From Microbacterium sp. No. 7 (GTDB lineage: Bacteria > Actinomycetota > Actinomycetes > Actinomycetales > Microbacteriaceae), in assembly GCF_001314225.1 (NCBI RefSeq), contig NZ_CP012697.1, positions 2,666,001 to 2,730,000 on the forward strand: a stretch of DNA of 64,000 nt, given 5' to 3'. The notes beneath the pieces are model-generated. The model saw only the letters and a list, made by a program, of their open reading frames with translations, did not search any database and was not told the origin of the DNA. Position numbers and translations under genes: made by a program. Shown piece after piece: positions 32,739 through 41,530 of this stretch (the first letter of the stretch is position 1; every line of letters starts with the position of its first letter).

Positions 32739-33164
32739 TCACTCGAAGTACAGATCGTGGTGCAGGGCGCAGCGCTCGTTGAACGCGCCGCCGCAGCGGG
32801 CGCACGCGTACGAGCCCAGGTACTCGTCGATGGTCGAGGTCCGCCCACACCGGCCGCACAGCAGCGCGTGCGCGTCGCCGTCGGCGACCGGCCAGCGGGC
32901 GGCGTCGTGCGTCGCGACGGCGGCATGGCACGCGTGGCACGGATACCACCGATCGCAGCAGCGGAACAGGAGCGCGAGCACGTCGTTCGGACCCGCGTAG
33001 TGGGCGCAGCGCGTCTGCGCGTCGACGCCGACGCCGTGCACGACGACGTCCCCGACCCGCACGGGCTCCGCACCGCCCACACGATCCGCCGCACCGCCCC
33101 CACGATCCTCCGCGCCGCCCACGGGCTCCTCTGCACCGCCCGCGGGCTCCGCCGCGCCGCTCAC
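32739..33164 (-). CDS. CHY zinc-finger protein
   Basis: 141 residues from GTG 33164. The C-terminal ~105 residues carry the CHY motif pattern: RCAHY, CCDRWYPCHACH, LLCGRCG, CARCG and CALHHDLYFE, binding several zinc ions. Function of the family is not established. The GTG overlaps the ecfT stop (GTGA), suggesting coupling. However, the first ~33 residues (GGAEDRG-like heptads) come from a 21-bp DNA repeat, so the real start may be GTG 33062, giving 107 residues. Confidence 0.82.
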   Translation of the reverse strand: MSGAAEPAGGAEEPVGGAEDRGGGAADRVGGAEPVRVGDVVVHGVGVDAQTRCAHYAGPNDVLALLFRCCDRWYPCHACHAAVATHDAARWPVADGDAHALLCGRCGRTSTIDEYLGSYACARCGGAFNERCALHHDLYFE

Positions 33165-33172
33165 GCGATCCC
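33068..33172. repeat. Five tandem 21-bp units at ecfT/CHY junction
   Basis: Units start at 33068, 33089, 33110, 33131 and 33152, with core CCGCACCGCCCACACGATCC and variants. The last unit contains the ecfT stop and the candidate GTG start of the CHY gene. If translated they give Gly/Ala/Glu-rich heptads. Confidence 0.85.
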
Positions 33173-33754
33173 CCGGGCGGTCATCGCGTCGGAGACGTCG
33201 TCGGCGTGCCGCAGCGACATGACCAGCAGCGGCACGATCGCCCGCACGCCGAGGCGCACGCCCCGGGCCCGCTCGGCCTCGCGCACGCGGCGGCCGAAGT
33301 CGGCGATCACGGGCACGAGCGTCAGCGTGAGCGAGAGCGTGAAGCCGACGCGCCACGGGTCGACCCCGAACCGGCGCAGCGGCGAGAGCAGGCGCTGCAG
33401 CACGTCGATGAGGTCCTCGGTGCGCGTGGTGAGCGTCAGCACGCCGGCGAGCATGACCACGGCGACGACGCGCGTCGTGTTCGCGACCGCCGCGTCGGGC
33501 GTGAGGAAGATCAGCTGCGTCACGACCATGAGCACGACGATCCAGCGCGTCGCCCACAGCTGGCGTGCGAGCGTCGGCAGCCCGAAGCCGCCGAGCGCGT
33601 AGGCGACGACGACCACGCCGAGCCAGACCGCCGACGTCCAGATCGTGCCGGGGATGAACGACATCGCGAGCGCGACGGCGGTGAGCGCCAGCAGCTTCAG
33701 GCCGGCGGGCGCGCGGTGCAGCGGGCTGCGGCCGGGCCGGTACAGCGAGATCAT
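33161..33754 (-). CDS. bioN: Biotin ECF transporter, transmembrane T component
   Basis: 197 residues, five or six membrane helices in the first ~130 residues, then the cytoplasmic coupling helices with the ARG-type motifs RRVREAERARGVRLG and DVSDAMTARGIA near the end. EcfT links the ATPase to the substrate-binding S component. It lies 19 bp downstream of bioM in the order bioY-bioM-bioN. Confidence 0.9.
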   Translation of the reverse strand: MISLYRPGRSPLHRAPAGLKLLALTAVALAMSFIPGTIWTSAVWLGVVVVAYALGGFGLPTLARQLWATRWIVVLMVVTQLIFLTPDAAVANTTRVVAVVMLAGVLTLTTRTEDLIDVLQRLLSPLRRFGVDPWRVGFTLSLTLTLVPVIADFGRRVREAERARGVRLGVRAIVPLLVMSLRHADDVSDAMTARGIA

Positions 33755-33773
33755 GGCAACCGTCCTCTCGCGC

Positions 33774-34478
33774 TCACGCGAACGCGGCCCGGTAGCGGCC
33801 GGTCACCTCGGCCGGCTCGCCGGCGTCGACCAGCCGGCCGTCGGCGAACCGCAGGGCCGCGTCGCACCGCTCGGCGAGCTCCAGGTCGTGCGTCACGATG
33901 ACGGTCTGCACGGCGATGCCGCTCGTGAGCACGTCGCCGATCAGGCGCGCGTTGCCGAGGTCGAGCAGGGTCGTCGGCTCGTCGGCCACGACGACGGCGG
34001 GCTCGGTCACGAGCACCGACGCGAGCGCGAGCAGCTGCTTCTGCCCGCCCGAGAGACTGTAGGCGGGCCGGTCGGCGAGCGCCGACAGGCCGAACCGGTC
34101 GAGCACGGCCGCGACCCGCGCGGCGGCCTCCTCGCGTCCCCGGCCGCGTCCCTTCAGCGACAGCGCGACGTCCTCCGCGACGGTCGGCATGAGGATCTGC
34201 GCGTCGGGGTTCGTGAACACGAACCCCACCCGCTCGCGCACGCGCCGCGTCTCCCGTGCGACGTCGAGCCCGTGCACGCGCACCTCGCCGGCGCTCGCGC
34301 GGACGAGCCCGTTGAGCAGCCGCGCGAACGTCGACTTGCCGGATCCGTTGGCGCCGATCACCGCGACCGTCCGCTGTGTCAGCGTCGCCGAGACGTCGTC
34401 GAGGATGCCGCGGCCGTCGATCTCGACCGCCACGGCGCGCAGCTCGATGCCGCGCGTCGGGTCAGCGGGCGCGGACAC
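33774..34478 (-). CDS. bioM: Biotin ECF transporter, ATPase A component
   Basis: 234 residues. Walker A GANGSGKST, Q-loop FTNPDAQI (typical of ECF ATPases), signature LSGGQKQLLALA, Walker B VVVADEPTTLLD, switch His VTHDLE. Only one ATPase gene is present, as in BioMNY systems. It overlaps the 3' end of bioY by 17 bp. Confidence 0.92.
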   Translation of the reverse strand: MSAPADPTRGIELRAVAVEIDGRGILDDVSATLTQRTVAVIGANGSGKSTFARLLNGLVRASAGEVRVHGLDVARETRRVRERVGFVFTNPDAQILMPTVAEDVALSLKGRGRGREEAAARVAAVLDRFGLSALADRPAYSLSGGQKQLLALASVLVTEPAVVVADEPTTLLDLGNARLIGDVLTSGIAVQTVIVTHDLELAERCDAALRFADGRLVDAGEPAEVTGRYRAAFA

Positions 34479-35055
34479 TGCTCCCCGCCGCCCGCACGCC
34501 GCTGAAGGCGGGCGGGTATGCGCGCTGCAGCGCGAGGGTCAGCACGGTCGCGAGCGCCGCCTTGATCGCGTCGCCGGGCAGGAAGGCGAGGCTCGCGATG
34601 GCCGCGTCGCCGATCGGCAGGCCCGTCACGAGCGACTGCACGGGGATGCCGAAGGCGTAGATCGCGAGGATGCCGCCCACGACGCAGCCGAGCGCGACGC
34701 GCCACCACCTCAGCGGGCGTCCGCCGGAGTGCGCGATCAGTCCCGTGAGCGCGGCGCCGGCCAGCCATCCGAACAGGTACCCGGCACTGGGGCCCACGAA
34801 CACGCCGATCCCGCCGCGGCCGCCCGAGAGCACCGGCAGCCCGACCGCCACGAGCACGATCACGACGAGCACGGCGAGCGCGCCGTTCCGCCAGCCGAGC
34901 ACGGCCCCCGCGAGCATGACGCCGAGCGTCTGCGCCGTGATCGGCACGAGCCCCGGCACGGGGATGGGGCCGACCAGCCCGAGTGCCACGATGATCGCGG
35001 CGAACACCGCGATGCGCGCGATGTCGCGCCCGTCGAACGTCCCTGCCTGGGCCAT
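34462..35055 (-). CDS. bioY: Biotin-specific S component BioY
   Basis: 197 residues, six membrane helices. Family motifs GPIPVPGLVPITAQTLGVMLAGAVLG and GPSAGYLFGW (first shown here in part by family), plus FLPGDAIKAAL near the end, match BioY. It binds and imports biotin with BioM/BioN. ATG 35055 has a perfect AGGAGG 7 nt upstream; an ATG at 35073 would lie inside the operator. It is divergent from a TetR regulator across 52 bp carrying two operator palindromes. Confidence 0.94.
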   Translation of the reverse strand: MAQAGTFDGRDIARIAVFAAIIVALGLVGPIPVPGLVPITAQTLGVMLAGAVLGWRNGALAVLVVIVLVAVGLPVLSGGRGGIGVFVGPSAGYLFGWLAGAALTGLIAHSGGRPLRWWRVALGCVVGGILAIYAFGIPVQSLVTGLPIGDAAIASLAFLPGDAIKAALATVLTLALQRAYPPAFSGVRAAGSSVRAR

Positions 35056-35066
35056 GAGCTTCCTCC

Positions 35067-35094
35067 TGAACACTGTTCACCTGAACGTCGTTCA
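35067..35094. promoter_or_regulatory. Two BioQ-like operators in a divergent promoter
   Basis: Two perfect dyads TGAAC-N3-GTTCA at 35067-35079 and 35082-35094, centred 15 bp apart. TATAGT (35096-35101) is the -10 of the tetR gene and TATACT (minus, 35099-35094) that of bioYMN, so a bound repressor would block both. The half-site matches the BioQ operator known from Corynebacterium (TGAAC-N3-GTTAC, from memory). Confidence 0.82.
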
Positions 35095-35107
35095 GTATAG
35101 TGAGGCC

Positions 35108-35740
35108 GTGACAGACCGCGAACCACGCCCGCAGCGGCACGATCGCGCGAGCGTCGTCGACACGGCCCTCGCCCTGCTCGACGAGGGCGGCCTGGGCGAG
35201 CTCTCCATGCGGCGGATCGCCGGCGCCCTCGGCATCCAGCCGTCGGCCCTCTACTGGCACTTCGACAGCAAGCAGGCCCTGCTCGCCGCGGTCGCCGACC
35301 GCATCGTCGACGACGGGCTGCGCGCCATCCCGGCGGATGCCGGCGTGCACGCCGTCGCGCACGGGCTGCGCGACGCCCTCCTGCGCCACCGCGACGGCGC
35401 GGACATCGTCATCGGCACGCAGGCCCTCGCCCTCGGCGCGGGCGACGCGCACCGGCGGCTCCGCGACGCCTTGCGGCGCGACGGCGACGACCCGCGGGAG
35501 GGCCCGGCGCAGACGGGCGCGACGACGCTGCTGCACTTCACCCTGGGCCACGCCACGATCGTGCAGCAGCGCCTGCAGGCGGCCCGGCTCGGCGTCGTGA
35601 CGGCCGACGTCGCGAGCGAGGCGCGCGAGCTCGCGGCGCAGTTCGACGCCGGCGTGCGGGCGATCCTGCGCGGTCTGACGGGCGCCGGGAAGGAATCGAT
35701 TCGGCAACAACGCACGACGAATGATGGATACCGAGCTTAG
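35108..35740 (+). CDS. TetR-family repressor, BioQ-like
   Basis: 210 residues. N-terminal TetR helix-turn-helix (GELSMRRIAGALGIQPSALYWHF in part) and a helical ligand domain. Being divergent from bioYMN with two shared dyad operators, it is very likely the biotin regulator BioQ rather than a TetR of other function. It starts at GTG 35108, 6 nt after TATAGT, so the message appears leaderless. Its stop codon lies inside an iron box. Confidence 0.88.
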   Translation: MTDREPRPQRHDRASVVDTALALLDEGGLGELSMRRIAGALGIQPSALYWHFDSKQALLAAVADRIVDDGLRAIPADAGVHAVAHGLRDALLRHRDGADIVIGTQALALGAGDAHRRLRDALRRDGDDPREGPAQTGATTLLHFTLGHATIVQQRLQAARLGVVTADVASEARELAAQFDAGVRAILRGLTGAGKESIRQQRTTNDGYRA

Positions 35741-35750
35741 GCTCACCTAA
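35737..35750. promoter_or_regulatory. DtxR/IdeR-type iron box, siderophore system 1
   Basis: TTAGGCTCACCTAA, 38 bp before the first permease gene, fits the TTAGGTTAGGCTAACCTAA consensus of actinobacterial iron repressors at its core. It overlaps the stop codon of the tetR gene. Confidence 0.75.
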
Positions 35751-35787
35751 ACTTTCTCCAGCCCCGCTCTCGCACACCTGGAGACCC

Positions 35788-36831
35788 GTGACCCTCGCCC
35801 CCGCCGCGTCCGCGGCACCGCCAGCGCCGACACGCACCGGCATCGCGCGCTCCGTCGTGGTCACCGGCATCGGGATCGCGCTGCTCGCCGTCCTCGCGAC
35901 GCTCAGCCTCTTCGTCGGTTCGGGCGGCATCTCCGTCGCGGCGGTCTGGGAGGCGCTCCGCGCCGACGACGGCTCCTCGACCGCGCTCATCGTGCGCGAG
36001 TTCCGCATCCCCCGCACCCTGCTCGCGATCACCGTCGGCATCGCGCTCGGCCTGTCGGGCGCGATCATGCAGGCGGTGACGCGCAACCCGCTCGCCGACC
36101 CCGGCATCCTCGGTGTCAACGCGGGCGCCTACACGGCCGTCGTCTTCGCGGCCGCCGTGCTCGGCCCGAGCCTCACGACCGGTCACGTGGGCGTCGCCCT
36201 CGTGGGAGCCCTCGTCGCGGCGCTCGTCGTCTACGGCATCGGCACGAGCGGGCCCGCCGGCGGCACGCCCACCAAGCTCGTGCTCACCGGTACCGCGCTG
36301 GGCGCGGTGCTCACCGGCGTCAGCTTCGCCGTGACCCTCACCCGCCCCGACGTGTTCGACCGCATCCGGTTCTGGAGCGCGGGGTCGCTGCAGAACCGTC
36401 AGTTCGACACGCTGTGGGCGGTGCTGCCGTTCATCGTCGTCGGCGTCGTCATCGCGCTCGCGCTCCCCCGCGCCCTCAACGCCCTCTCCCTCGGCGACGA
36501 CGTGGCCGTCGCCCTCGGCTCGCGGCCCGCGACCACCAAGCTCGCCGGCGTCGTCGCCGTCACGCTCCTGTGCGGCGCCGCCACGGCGGCCGCCGGCCCC
36601 ATCGCGTTCGTCGGCCTCATGATCCCGCACGCGCTGCGCAGCATCGTCGGCCCGGATCAGCGCTGGATCGTGCCGCTGAGCCTCGTCGCCGCCCCCATCC
36701 TCCTGCTCGCGGCCGACATCGTCGGCCGGCTCGTCGCTCCGGGAGAGCTGCCCGCCGGCGTCGTCACGGCCTTCCTCGGCGCGCCCGTGCTCATCGCGCT
36801 GACCCGACGCAAGGGGGCCCGCGGGCTATGA
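35788..36831 (+). CDS. Iron-siderophore ABC permease (FecCD), system 1
   Basis: 347 residues, about nine or ten membrane helices. FecCD signatures: GLSGAIMQAVTRNPLADPGILGVNAGA (in part), LCGAATAAAGPIAFVGLMIPHALR and the coupling helix near PDQRW. Forms half of the inner-membrane channel for ferric siderophores. GTG 35788 follows CTGGAG. First gene of a four-gene operon permease-permease-ATPase-binding protein; expected to be repressed by iron through the upstream box. Confidence 0.93.
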   Translation: MTLAPAASAAPPAPTRTGIARSVVVTGIGIALLAVLATLSLFVGSGGISVAAVWEALRADDGSSTALIVREFRIPRTLLAITVGIALGLSGAIMQAVTRNPLADPGILGVNAGAYTAVVFAAAVLGPSLTTGHVGVALVGALVAALVVYGIGTSGPAGGTPTKLVLTGTALGAVLTGVSFAVTLTRPDVFDRIRFWSAGSLQNRQFDTLWAVLPFIVVGVVIALALPRALNALSLGDDVAVALGSRPATTKLAGVVAVTLLCGAATAAAGPIAFVGLMIPHALRSIVGPDQRWIVPLSLVAAPILLLAADIVGRLVAPGELPAGVVTAFLGAPVLIALTRRKGARGL

Positions 36832-37880
36832 CCGGCACCCTCACCTGGCCCCGCGGCATCCGTCCCGTGCGCATCGCGGGGCGGAGCCTGCGCATCGAGG
36901 TGCGCGCCCTCGTCGTCACGGTCGTCGTGCTCGTCCTCACCCTCGCGATCGGCGCGTGGTCGCTCACGGTCGGCAGCGCCGGCCTGGGGCTCGCCGACGT
37001 CGTCGCGGCGCTGCGCGGCGAGGCGAGCGAGGCGACGACCCGCATCATCGTCGAGTGGCGCCTGCCGCGTGTCGTCTTCGCGATCGTCGGCGGCGCGGCG
37101 CTCGCGATCGGCGGCGCCGTGTTCCAGTCCGTCACCCGCAACCCCCTCGGCAGCCCCGACATCATCGGGTTCTCGACCGGCGCCTACACGGGCGCCCTGC
37201 TCGTCGCGCTGTTCGCGACCGGCAGCGCGCTGGGCACGTCGATCGGGGCGCTCGCGGGCGGCATCCTCACGGGCGTCGCCGTGTACCTGCTCGCCTACCG
37301 GCGCGGCGTCACGGGCATGCGCATCATCGTCGTCGGCATCGGCGTCAGCCTGTTCCTCGGCGCCTTCAACACGTGGGTGCTCACGACCATGCGCCTCGAG
37401 CAGGCCCTCTCCGCCGCCAGCTGGGGGGCGGGATCGCTCAACGAGATCGGCTGGGTCCACACCGTGCCGGTCGTCGTCGGGCTCGCGATCGCGCTCCCGA
37501 TCGTGCTCGTGCTGCAGGCCGACATGCGCATGCTCGAGCTGGGCGACGACGCGGGGCGCGGCCTGGGCGTGCGCGCCGAGCCCGTGCGCATGTGGCTGCT
37601 GCTGCTGGGCATCGCCCTCGTCGCGCTCGTCACGGCCTCCGCCGGCCCGATCGCCTTCGTCGCCCTCGCCGCTCCCCAGCTCGCCATGCGGGTCGGCGCG
37701 ACGCCCGGGGTGCGCATCGTCCCGGCGGCCGCGTTCGGCGCCCTGCTGCTGACGGCGAGCGACCTCGTCGCGCGCACGATCATCGCCCCGGCGCAGCTGC
37801 CGGTGGGCGTGGTCACCCTGTGCTTCGGCGGCGCCTACCTCGTGTGGCTGCTCGCCTCGTTCGGAAGGAAGGCACGCTGA
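36828..37880 (+). CDS. Iron-siderophore ABC permease (FecCD), second, system 1
   Basis: 350 residues, same fold as its neighbour: GGAVFQSVTRNPLGSPDIIGF, then ASAGPIAFVALAAPQLAMRV. It starts with an ATGA overlap of the previous stop, so the two channel halves are co-translated. Divergent enough from the first permease (for example SPDIIGFSTGAYTG) to be the FepG-type partner. Confidence 0.93.
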   Translation: MTGTLTWPRGIRPVRIAGRSLRIEVRALVVTVVVLVLTLAIGAWSLTVGSAGLGLADVVAALRGEASEATTRIIVEWRLPRVVFAIVGGAALAIGGAVFQSVTRNPLGSPDIIGFSTGAYTGALLVALFATGSALGTSIGALAGGILTGVAVYLLAYRRGVTGMRIIVVGIGVSLFLGAFNTWVLTTMRLEQALSAASWGAGSLNEIGWVHTVPVVVGLAIALPIVLVLQADMRMLELGDDAGRGLGVRAEPVRMWLLLLGIALVALVTASAGPIAFVALAAPQLAMRVGATPGVRIVPAAAFGALLLTASDLVARTIIAPAQLPVGVVTLCFGGAYLVWLLASFGRKAR

Positions 37881-37882
37881 CC

Positions 37883-38689
37883 GTGGCCGAGAACACCACC
37901 GCCGCATCGCGACTGCAGGCCCGCGCCCTCTCCACGGGGTACGGCGAGCGGCGCATCATCTCCGACCTCGACCTCGACGTGCCCGACGGCTCGTTCACGG
38001 TCATCATCGGGCCGAACGGATGCGGCAAGTCGACGCTGCTGCGCTCGCTCGCCCGGCTCATCCCGCCTGCCGCCGGCGCGGTGCTGCTCGACGGCGCCGA
38101 CATCTCGCGCGCCCGCACGAAGGACCTCGCGCGCGAGATCGGGCTGCTGCCGCAGACGTCGATCGCGCCCGAGGGCATCACCGTGATCGACCTCGTCACG
38201 CGCGGCCGTCACCCCCACCAGGGCCTGCTGCGCCGCTGGAGCACGCAGGACGAGGACGCGGTGCGCGAGGCGCTGGAGCGCACGCACCTCACGGAGCACA
38301 GCACCCGCGTCGTCGACGAGCTGTCGGGCGGCCAGCGCCAGCGCGTCTGGATCGCGATGGCGCTCGCACAGGAGACGCCCCTGCTGCTGCTCGACGAGCC
38401 GACGACGTACCTCGACATCTCGCACCAGATCGACGTGCTCGACCTCTGCACGAGCCTGCACCGCGAGAAGCGCACGCTCGTCGCCGTGCTGCACGACCTC
38501 AACCAGTCGGCGCGCTACGCGACCCACCTGGTCGCGATGAAGGAGGGCCGCATCGTCGCGCAGGGAGCGCCCGCCGACATCGTCACCTCCGACCTCGTGC
38601 ACGACGTCTTCGGGGTGCGCGCACGCATCGTGCCCGACCCCGAGACCGGCGGCCCCCTCGTCGTGCCGCACGCGCCGCCGTCGTCCTGA
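37883..38689 (+). CDS. Siderophore ABC ATPase, system 1
   Basis: 268 residues. Walker A GPNGCGKST, the FepC-type RGRHPHQG motif, signature LSGGQRQRVWIAMALAQ, Walker [13 protein letters not shown] and switch His VLHDLN. It starts at GTG 37883, two bases after the permease stop, behind GGAAGGAAGG. Powers ferric-siderophore uptake with the two preceding permeases. Confidence 0.93.
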   Translation: MAENTTAASRLQARALSTGYGERRIISDLDLDVPDGSFTVIIGPNGCGKSTLLRSLARLIPPAAGAVLLDGADISRARTKDLAREIGLLPQTSIAPEGITVIDLVTRGRHPHQGLLRRWSTQDEDAVREALERTHLTEHSTRVVDELSGGQRQRVWIAMALAQETPLLLLDEPTTYLDISHQIDVLDLCTSLHREKRTLVAVLHDLNQSARYATHLVAMKEGRIVAQGAPADIVTSDLVHDVFGVRARIVPDPETGGPLVVPHAPPSS

Positions 38690-38758
38690 CCTCCAGCCCT
38701 CCCCTCCGCACGCATGCCACGCATCAGGAAACACGCACCAAGGAAAGCAGAGACCCCC

Positions 38759-39790
38759 ATGAGACATCCTCGTCTGGCCCTCGCCACGGCCGCCATCGCG
38801 GCCCTCGCCCTCGCCGGCTGCACGTCGAGCACCCCCGAGGAGACCCCGGGCACCGAATCGCCCGACTCGTCGTCCGCCGCCGGCGACGCCCTGCTCGCGA
38901 CGGTCGACGACACGCTCTTCGGCCCCGTCGAGATCCCGGAGCCCGCCGACGGCGAGCTCACCGTCGTCGCGCTCGGCTGGTCCGACGCCGAGGTCGCGCT
39001 CGCGCTGGGCGTCACGCCCGTCGCCGTGTACGACTGGCAGGGCTTCGGCGCCGACGACAACGGCGTCGGCCCGTGGGCCGCGTCGGAGTTCGGCGACGAG
39101 ACGCCGACCATCATCGAGAACGTCGGCGACGCCCTCGACTACGAGACGATCGCCGCGCTCGAGCCCGACCTCATCCTCAACACCCGGTCGGCGGGCGACG
39201 AGGAGCAGTTCACCCGCCTGTCGACGATCGCCCCGACCGTGTACGCGCCCGCGGGCACGGCCGCCTTCGGCACGTCGTGGGACGCGCAGACGCTGCAGGT
39301 CGCCCAGGCGCTGGGCAAGGTGTCGGAGGGCGAGGCCATCGTCGCGAAGATCGAGGCGCAGATCCTCGCCGCGACCGCCGCGCACCCCGAGTTCGCGGGC
39401 AAGACCGCGGTGACGGGCACGAAGTTCGGCGACCAGTACGGCGCGTACATCGCGGGCGACTTCCGCTGGGATCTGCTGGAGTCGTTCGGCTTCGAGCAGA
39501 ACCCCGCCGTGCTCGACCTGCCGACGAGCGGCTTCTTCGTGCCGCTGTCGGCCGAGCAGATCACGGCGCTCGACGCCGACGTGGCCGTGTTCTTCCCGAT
39601 CGGCTACACGCTCGACGACCTGCTCGCCGACCCGCTCATCTCCTCGCTGAACGTCGTCAAGGACGGCCGCACGGTGTTCCTCGAGCAGGGCGACGAGCTC
39701 ACGGAGGCCTTCAGCGCCGCGAGCCCGCTCTCGATCCCGCTCGTGGTCGACGGCCTGGCGGCGAAGCTCGCCGAGGTCGCCGCGAAGTAG
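38759..39790 (+). CDS. Iron-siderophore substrate-binding lipoprotein, system 1
   Basis: 343 residues. Lipoprotein signal with lipobox LAGC at about residue 17-20, then a Ser/Pro/Glu-rich spacer and a FepB/FhuD-type helical-backbone binding domain. ELTVVALGWSDAEVALALGVTPVAVYDW and IAALEPDLILNTRSAG are typical. It delivers the siderophore to the permease. The 69 bp before it have no obvious promoter or hairpin, so it is probably part of the operon. Confidence 0.92.
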   Translation: MRHPRLALATAAIAALALAGCTSSTPEETPGTESPDSSSAAGDALLATVDDTLFGPVEIPEPADGELTVVALGWSDAEVALALGVTPVAVYDWQGFGADDNGVGPWAASEFGDETPTIIENVGDALDYETIAALEPDLILNTRSAGDEEQFTRLSTIAPTVYAPAGTAAFGTSWDAQTLQVAQALGKVSEGEAIVAKIEAQILAATAAHPEFAGKTAVTGTKFGDQYGAYIAGDFRWDLLESFGFEQNPAVLDLPTSGFFVPLSAEQITALDADVAVFFPIGYTLDDLLADPLISSLNVVKDGRTVFLEQGDELTEAFSAASPLSIPLVVDGLAAKLAEVAAK

Positions 39791-39797
39791 TCCCCGC

Positions 39798-39837
39798 CGG
39801 CTGCCGGGCGCATCACCACTGTCGCGCCCGGCAGCCG
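39798..39837. terminator. Terminator of siderophore operon 1
   Basis: Perfect 14-bp stem (39798-39811 / 39824-39837) with a 12-nt loop, 8 bp after the binding-protein stop. Confidence 0.85.
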
Positions 39838-39886
39838 TCCGCCTCCCGCCCCGCCCGCTCCGGCGCACGGCGATAGACTCCCCGGC

Positions 39887-40693
39887 ATGACCGACGAGCA
39901 CGAGCCCGCCCTCCGCCCCGTGACCGTGCAGCGGATCGGCGCCGTCGGCGTCATCGAGCTCTCCCGTCCCGAGAAGTTCAACGCCATGACGCGCGGCGCC
40001 TTCGCGGCGATCGCGGCCGCCGTCGACGAGTTCGAGGGCGACGACGCGCCCGTCCGGGCGATCCTCGTCCGCGCGCAGGGCAGGCACTTCTGCACGGGCG
40101 GCGACCTCGACGAGGCGCGCGAGCTGTCGGGCAGCCCCGCGGCCCTCGACGACTTCCTCCGCTTCGTCGGCGCCACGCTCCGCCGCCTCGAGGACTCGCC
40201 CCTGCCCGTCGTCGCGGCGTGCCACGGCCTCGCCCTCGCGGGCGGGCTGGAGATCGCCCTCGCGGCCGACGTCGTCTTCGCGGCGAGCGACGCGCGCTTC
40301 GGCGACCAGCACGCGCAGTACGGCCTCGTCGCCGCGTGGGGCGCGACGCAGCGGCTCACGCAGCGCATCGGGCTCACGCGCAGCCTCGACCTCCAGTTCA
40401 CGGGCCGCTGGATCGACGCGCCGACGGCGCACGCGTGGGGCCTCGTCACCTACGTGACGGCGCCCGACGCGCTGCACGACGAGGCGATGGCGTACTGCGC
40501 GACGCTCGCGACGCGCAGCCGCCCCGGCCTGGCCGCCATGAAGCGGCTGTCGCGGGCGTCGCAGACGCTCGGCCTCGACGAGGGGCTGCGGCTGGAGCGC
40601 GAGTCCGTCGTCGAGATCATGCAGGGCCCCGACCCCGCCGAGGGGATCGCCGCCTTCCGGGAGCGCCGCGAGCCCCGCTTCGAGGGGCGCTGA
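39887..40693 (+). CDS. Enoyl-CoA hydratase/isomerase family protein
   Basis: 268 residues, crotonase fold. RPEKFNAMTRGAF, the oxyanion-hole HFCTGGDLDE and CHGLALAGGLEIALAAD are visible; the second catalytic Glu position (in DQHAQYGLVA) is not a clear Glu, so the exact reaction is uncertain. It lies alone between two siderophore operons. TAGACT (39874-39879) 7 nt before the ATG indicates a leaderless message. A link to iron uptake is not supported. Confidence 0.85.
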   Translation: MTDEHEPALRPVTVQRIGAVGVIELSRPEKFNAMTRGAFAAIAAAVDEFEGDDAPVRAILVRAQGRHFCTGGDLDEARELSGSPAALDDFLRFVGATLRRLEDSPLPVVAACHGLALAGGLEIALAADVVFAASDARFGDQHAQYGLVAAWGATQRLTQRIGLTRSLDLQFTGRWIDAPTAHAWGLVTYVTAPDALHDEAMAYCATLATRSRPGLAAMKRLSRASQTLGLDEGLRLERESVVEIMQGPDPAEGIAAFRERREPRFEGR

Positions 40694-40726
40694 GCCCGCC
40701 CGCCGGGCCGCCTGTCACCCCGCCCG

Positions 40727-41530
40727 TCACTCGACCCGGTGGTGCCGCCCGATCGGGAGCATGAGCGGCTTGCCCGAGACCGGGTCGACGATCACGCGGC
40801 TCTCCAGCCCGAACACGGCGCGCACGGTCTGCTCGGTCAGCACGTCGGCGGGCGCCCCTGCCGCGTGCACGCCGCCGTCGGCGATCGCGACGAGGTGATC
40901 CGCGTACCGCGCCGCGAGGTTGAGGTCGTGCAGGACCATGACGATCGTCGTGCCCCGCGTGCGGTTGAGGTCGGTGAGCAGGTCGAGCACGTCGACCTGA
41001 TGGCTGACGTCGAGGAAGGTCGTGGGCTCGTCGAGCAGCAGCAGGTCGGTGCGCTGGGCGAGCGCCATCGCGATCCACACCCGCTGCCGCTGGCCGCCCG
41101 ACAGCTCGTCCACCGACCGGTCGGCGAGCGCCACCGTGTCGGTCGCCTCGAGCGCCGCGGCGACGGCCTCGTCGTCCTCCCGCGACCAGCGCGAGAAGAC
41201 GCCCTGGTGCGGATGCCGGCCGCGGCCGACGAGGTCGGAGACCGTGATCCCGTCCGGGGCGATGGGCGACTGCGGCAGCAGGCCGAGCACCCGCGCGAGC
41301 CGCTTCGCCGGCATCCGGTGCACGAGGGCGCCGTCGAGCACGACGCGGCCCTCGCGCGGCGCGAGCAGCCGCGACATCGCGCGCAGCAGCGTCGACTTGC
41401 CGCACGCGTTCGCGCCGACGATCGCGGTGATGCGCCCCGGCGGCACGACGAGATCGAGGTCGCGGATGACGGTGCGCTCGGCGTAGCCGACCGACAGGGC
41501 CTCGGCGGCGAGCAGGTGTTCGGCGGTCAC
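40727..41530 (-). CDS. Siderophore ABC ATPase, system 2
   Basis: 267 residues, closely similar in plan to the ATPase of system 1: Walker [48 protein letters not shown] and VLHDLN. It starts at GTG 41530 overlapping the permease stop (GTGA). Last gene of the minus-strand operon. Confidence 0.92.
   Translation of the reverse strand: MTAEHLLAAEALSVGYAERTVIRDLDLVVPPGRITAIVGANACGKSTLLRAMSRLLAPREGRVVLDGALVHRMPAKRLARVLGLLPQSPIAPDGITVSDLVGRGRHPHQGVFSRWSREDDEAVAAALEATDTVALADRSVDELSGGQRQRVWIAMALAQRTDLLLLDEPTTFLDVSHQVDVLDLLTDLNRTRGTTIVMVLHDLNLAARYADHLVAIADGGVHAAGAPADVLTEQTVRAVFGLESRVIVDPVSGKPLMLPIGRHHRVE

Noticed and set aside
39887..40693. Enoyl-CoA hydratase as part of siderophore synthesis
   Set aside because: It has its own promoter-like element, follows a strong terminator, and no other biosynthetic gene is near.
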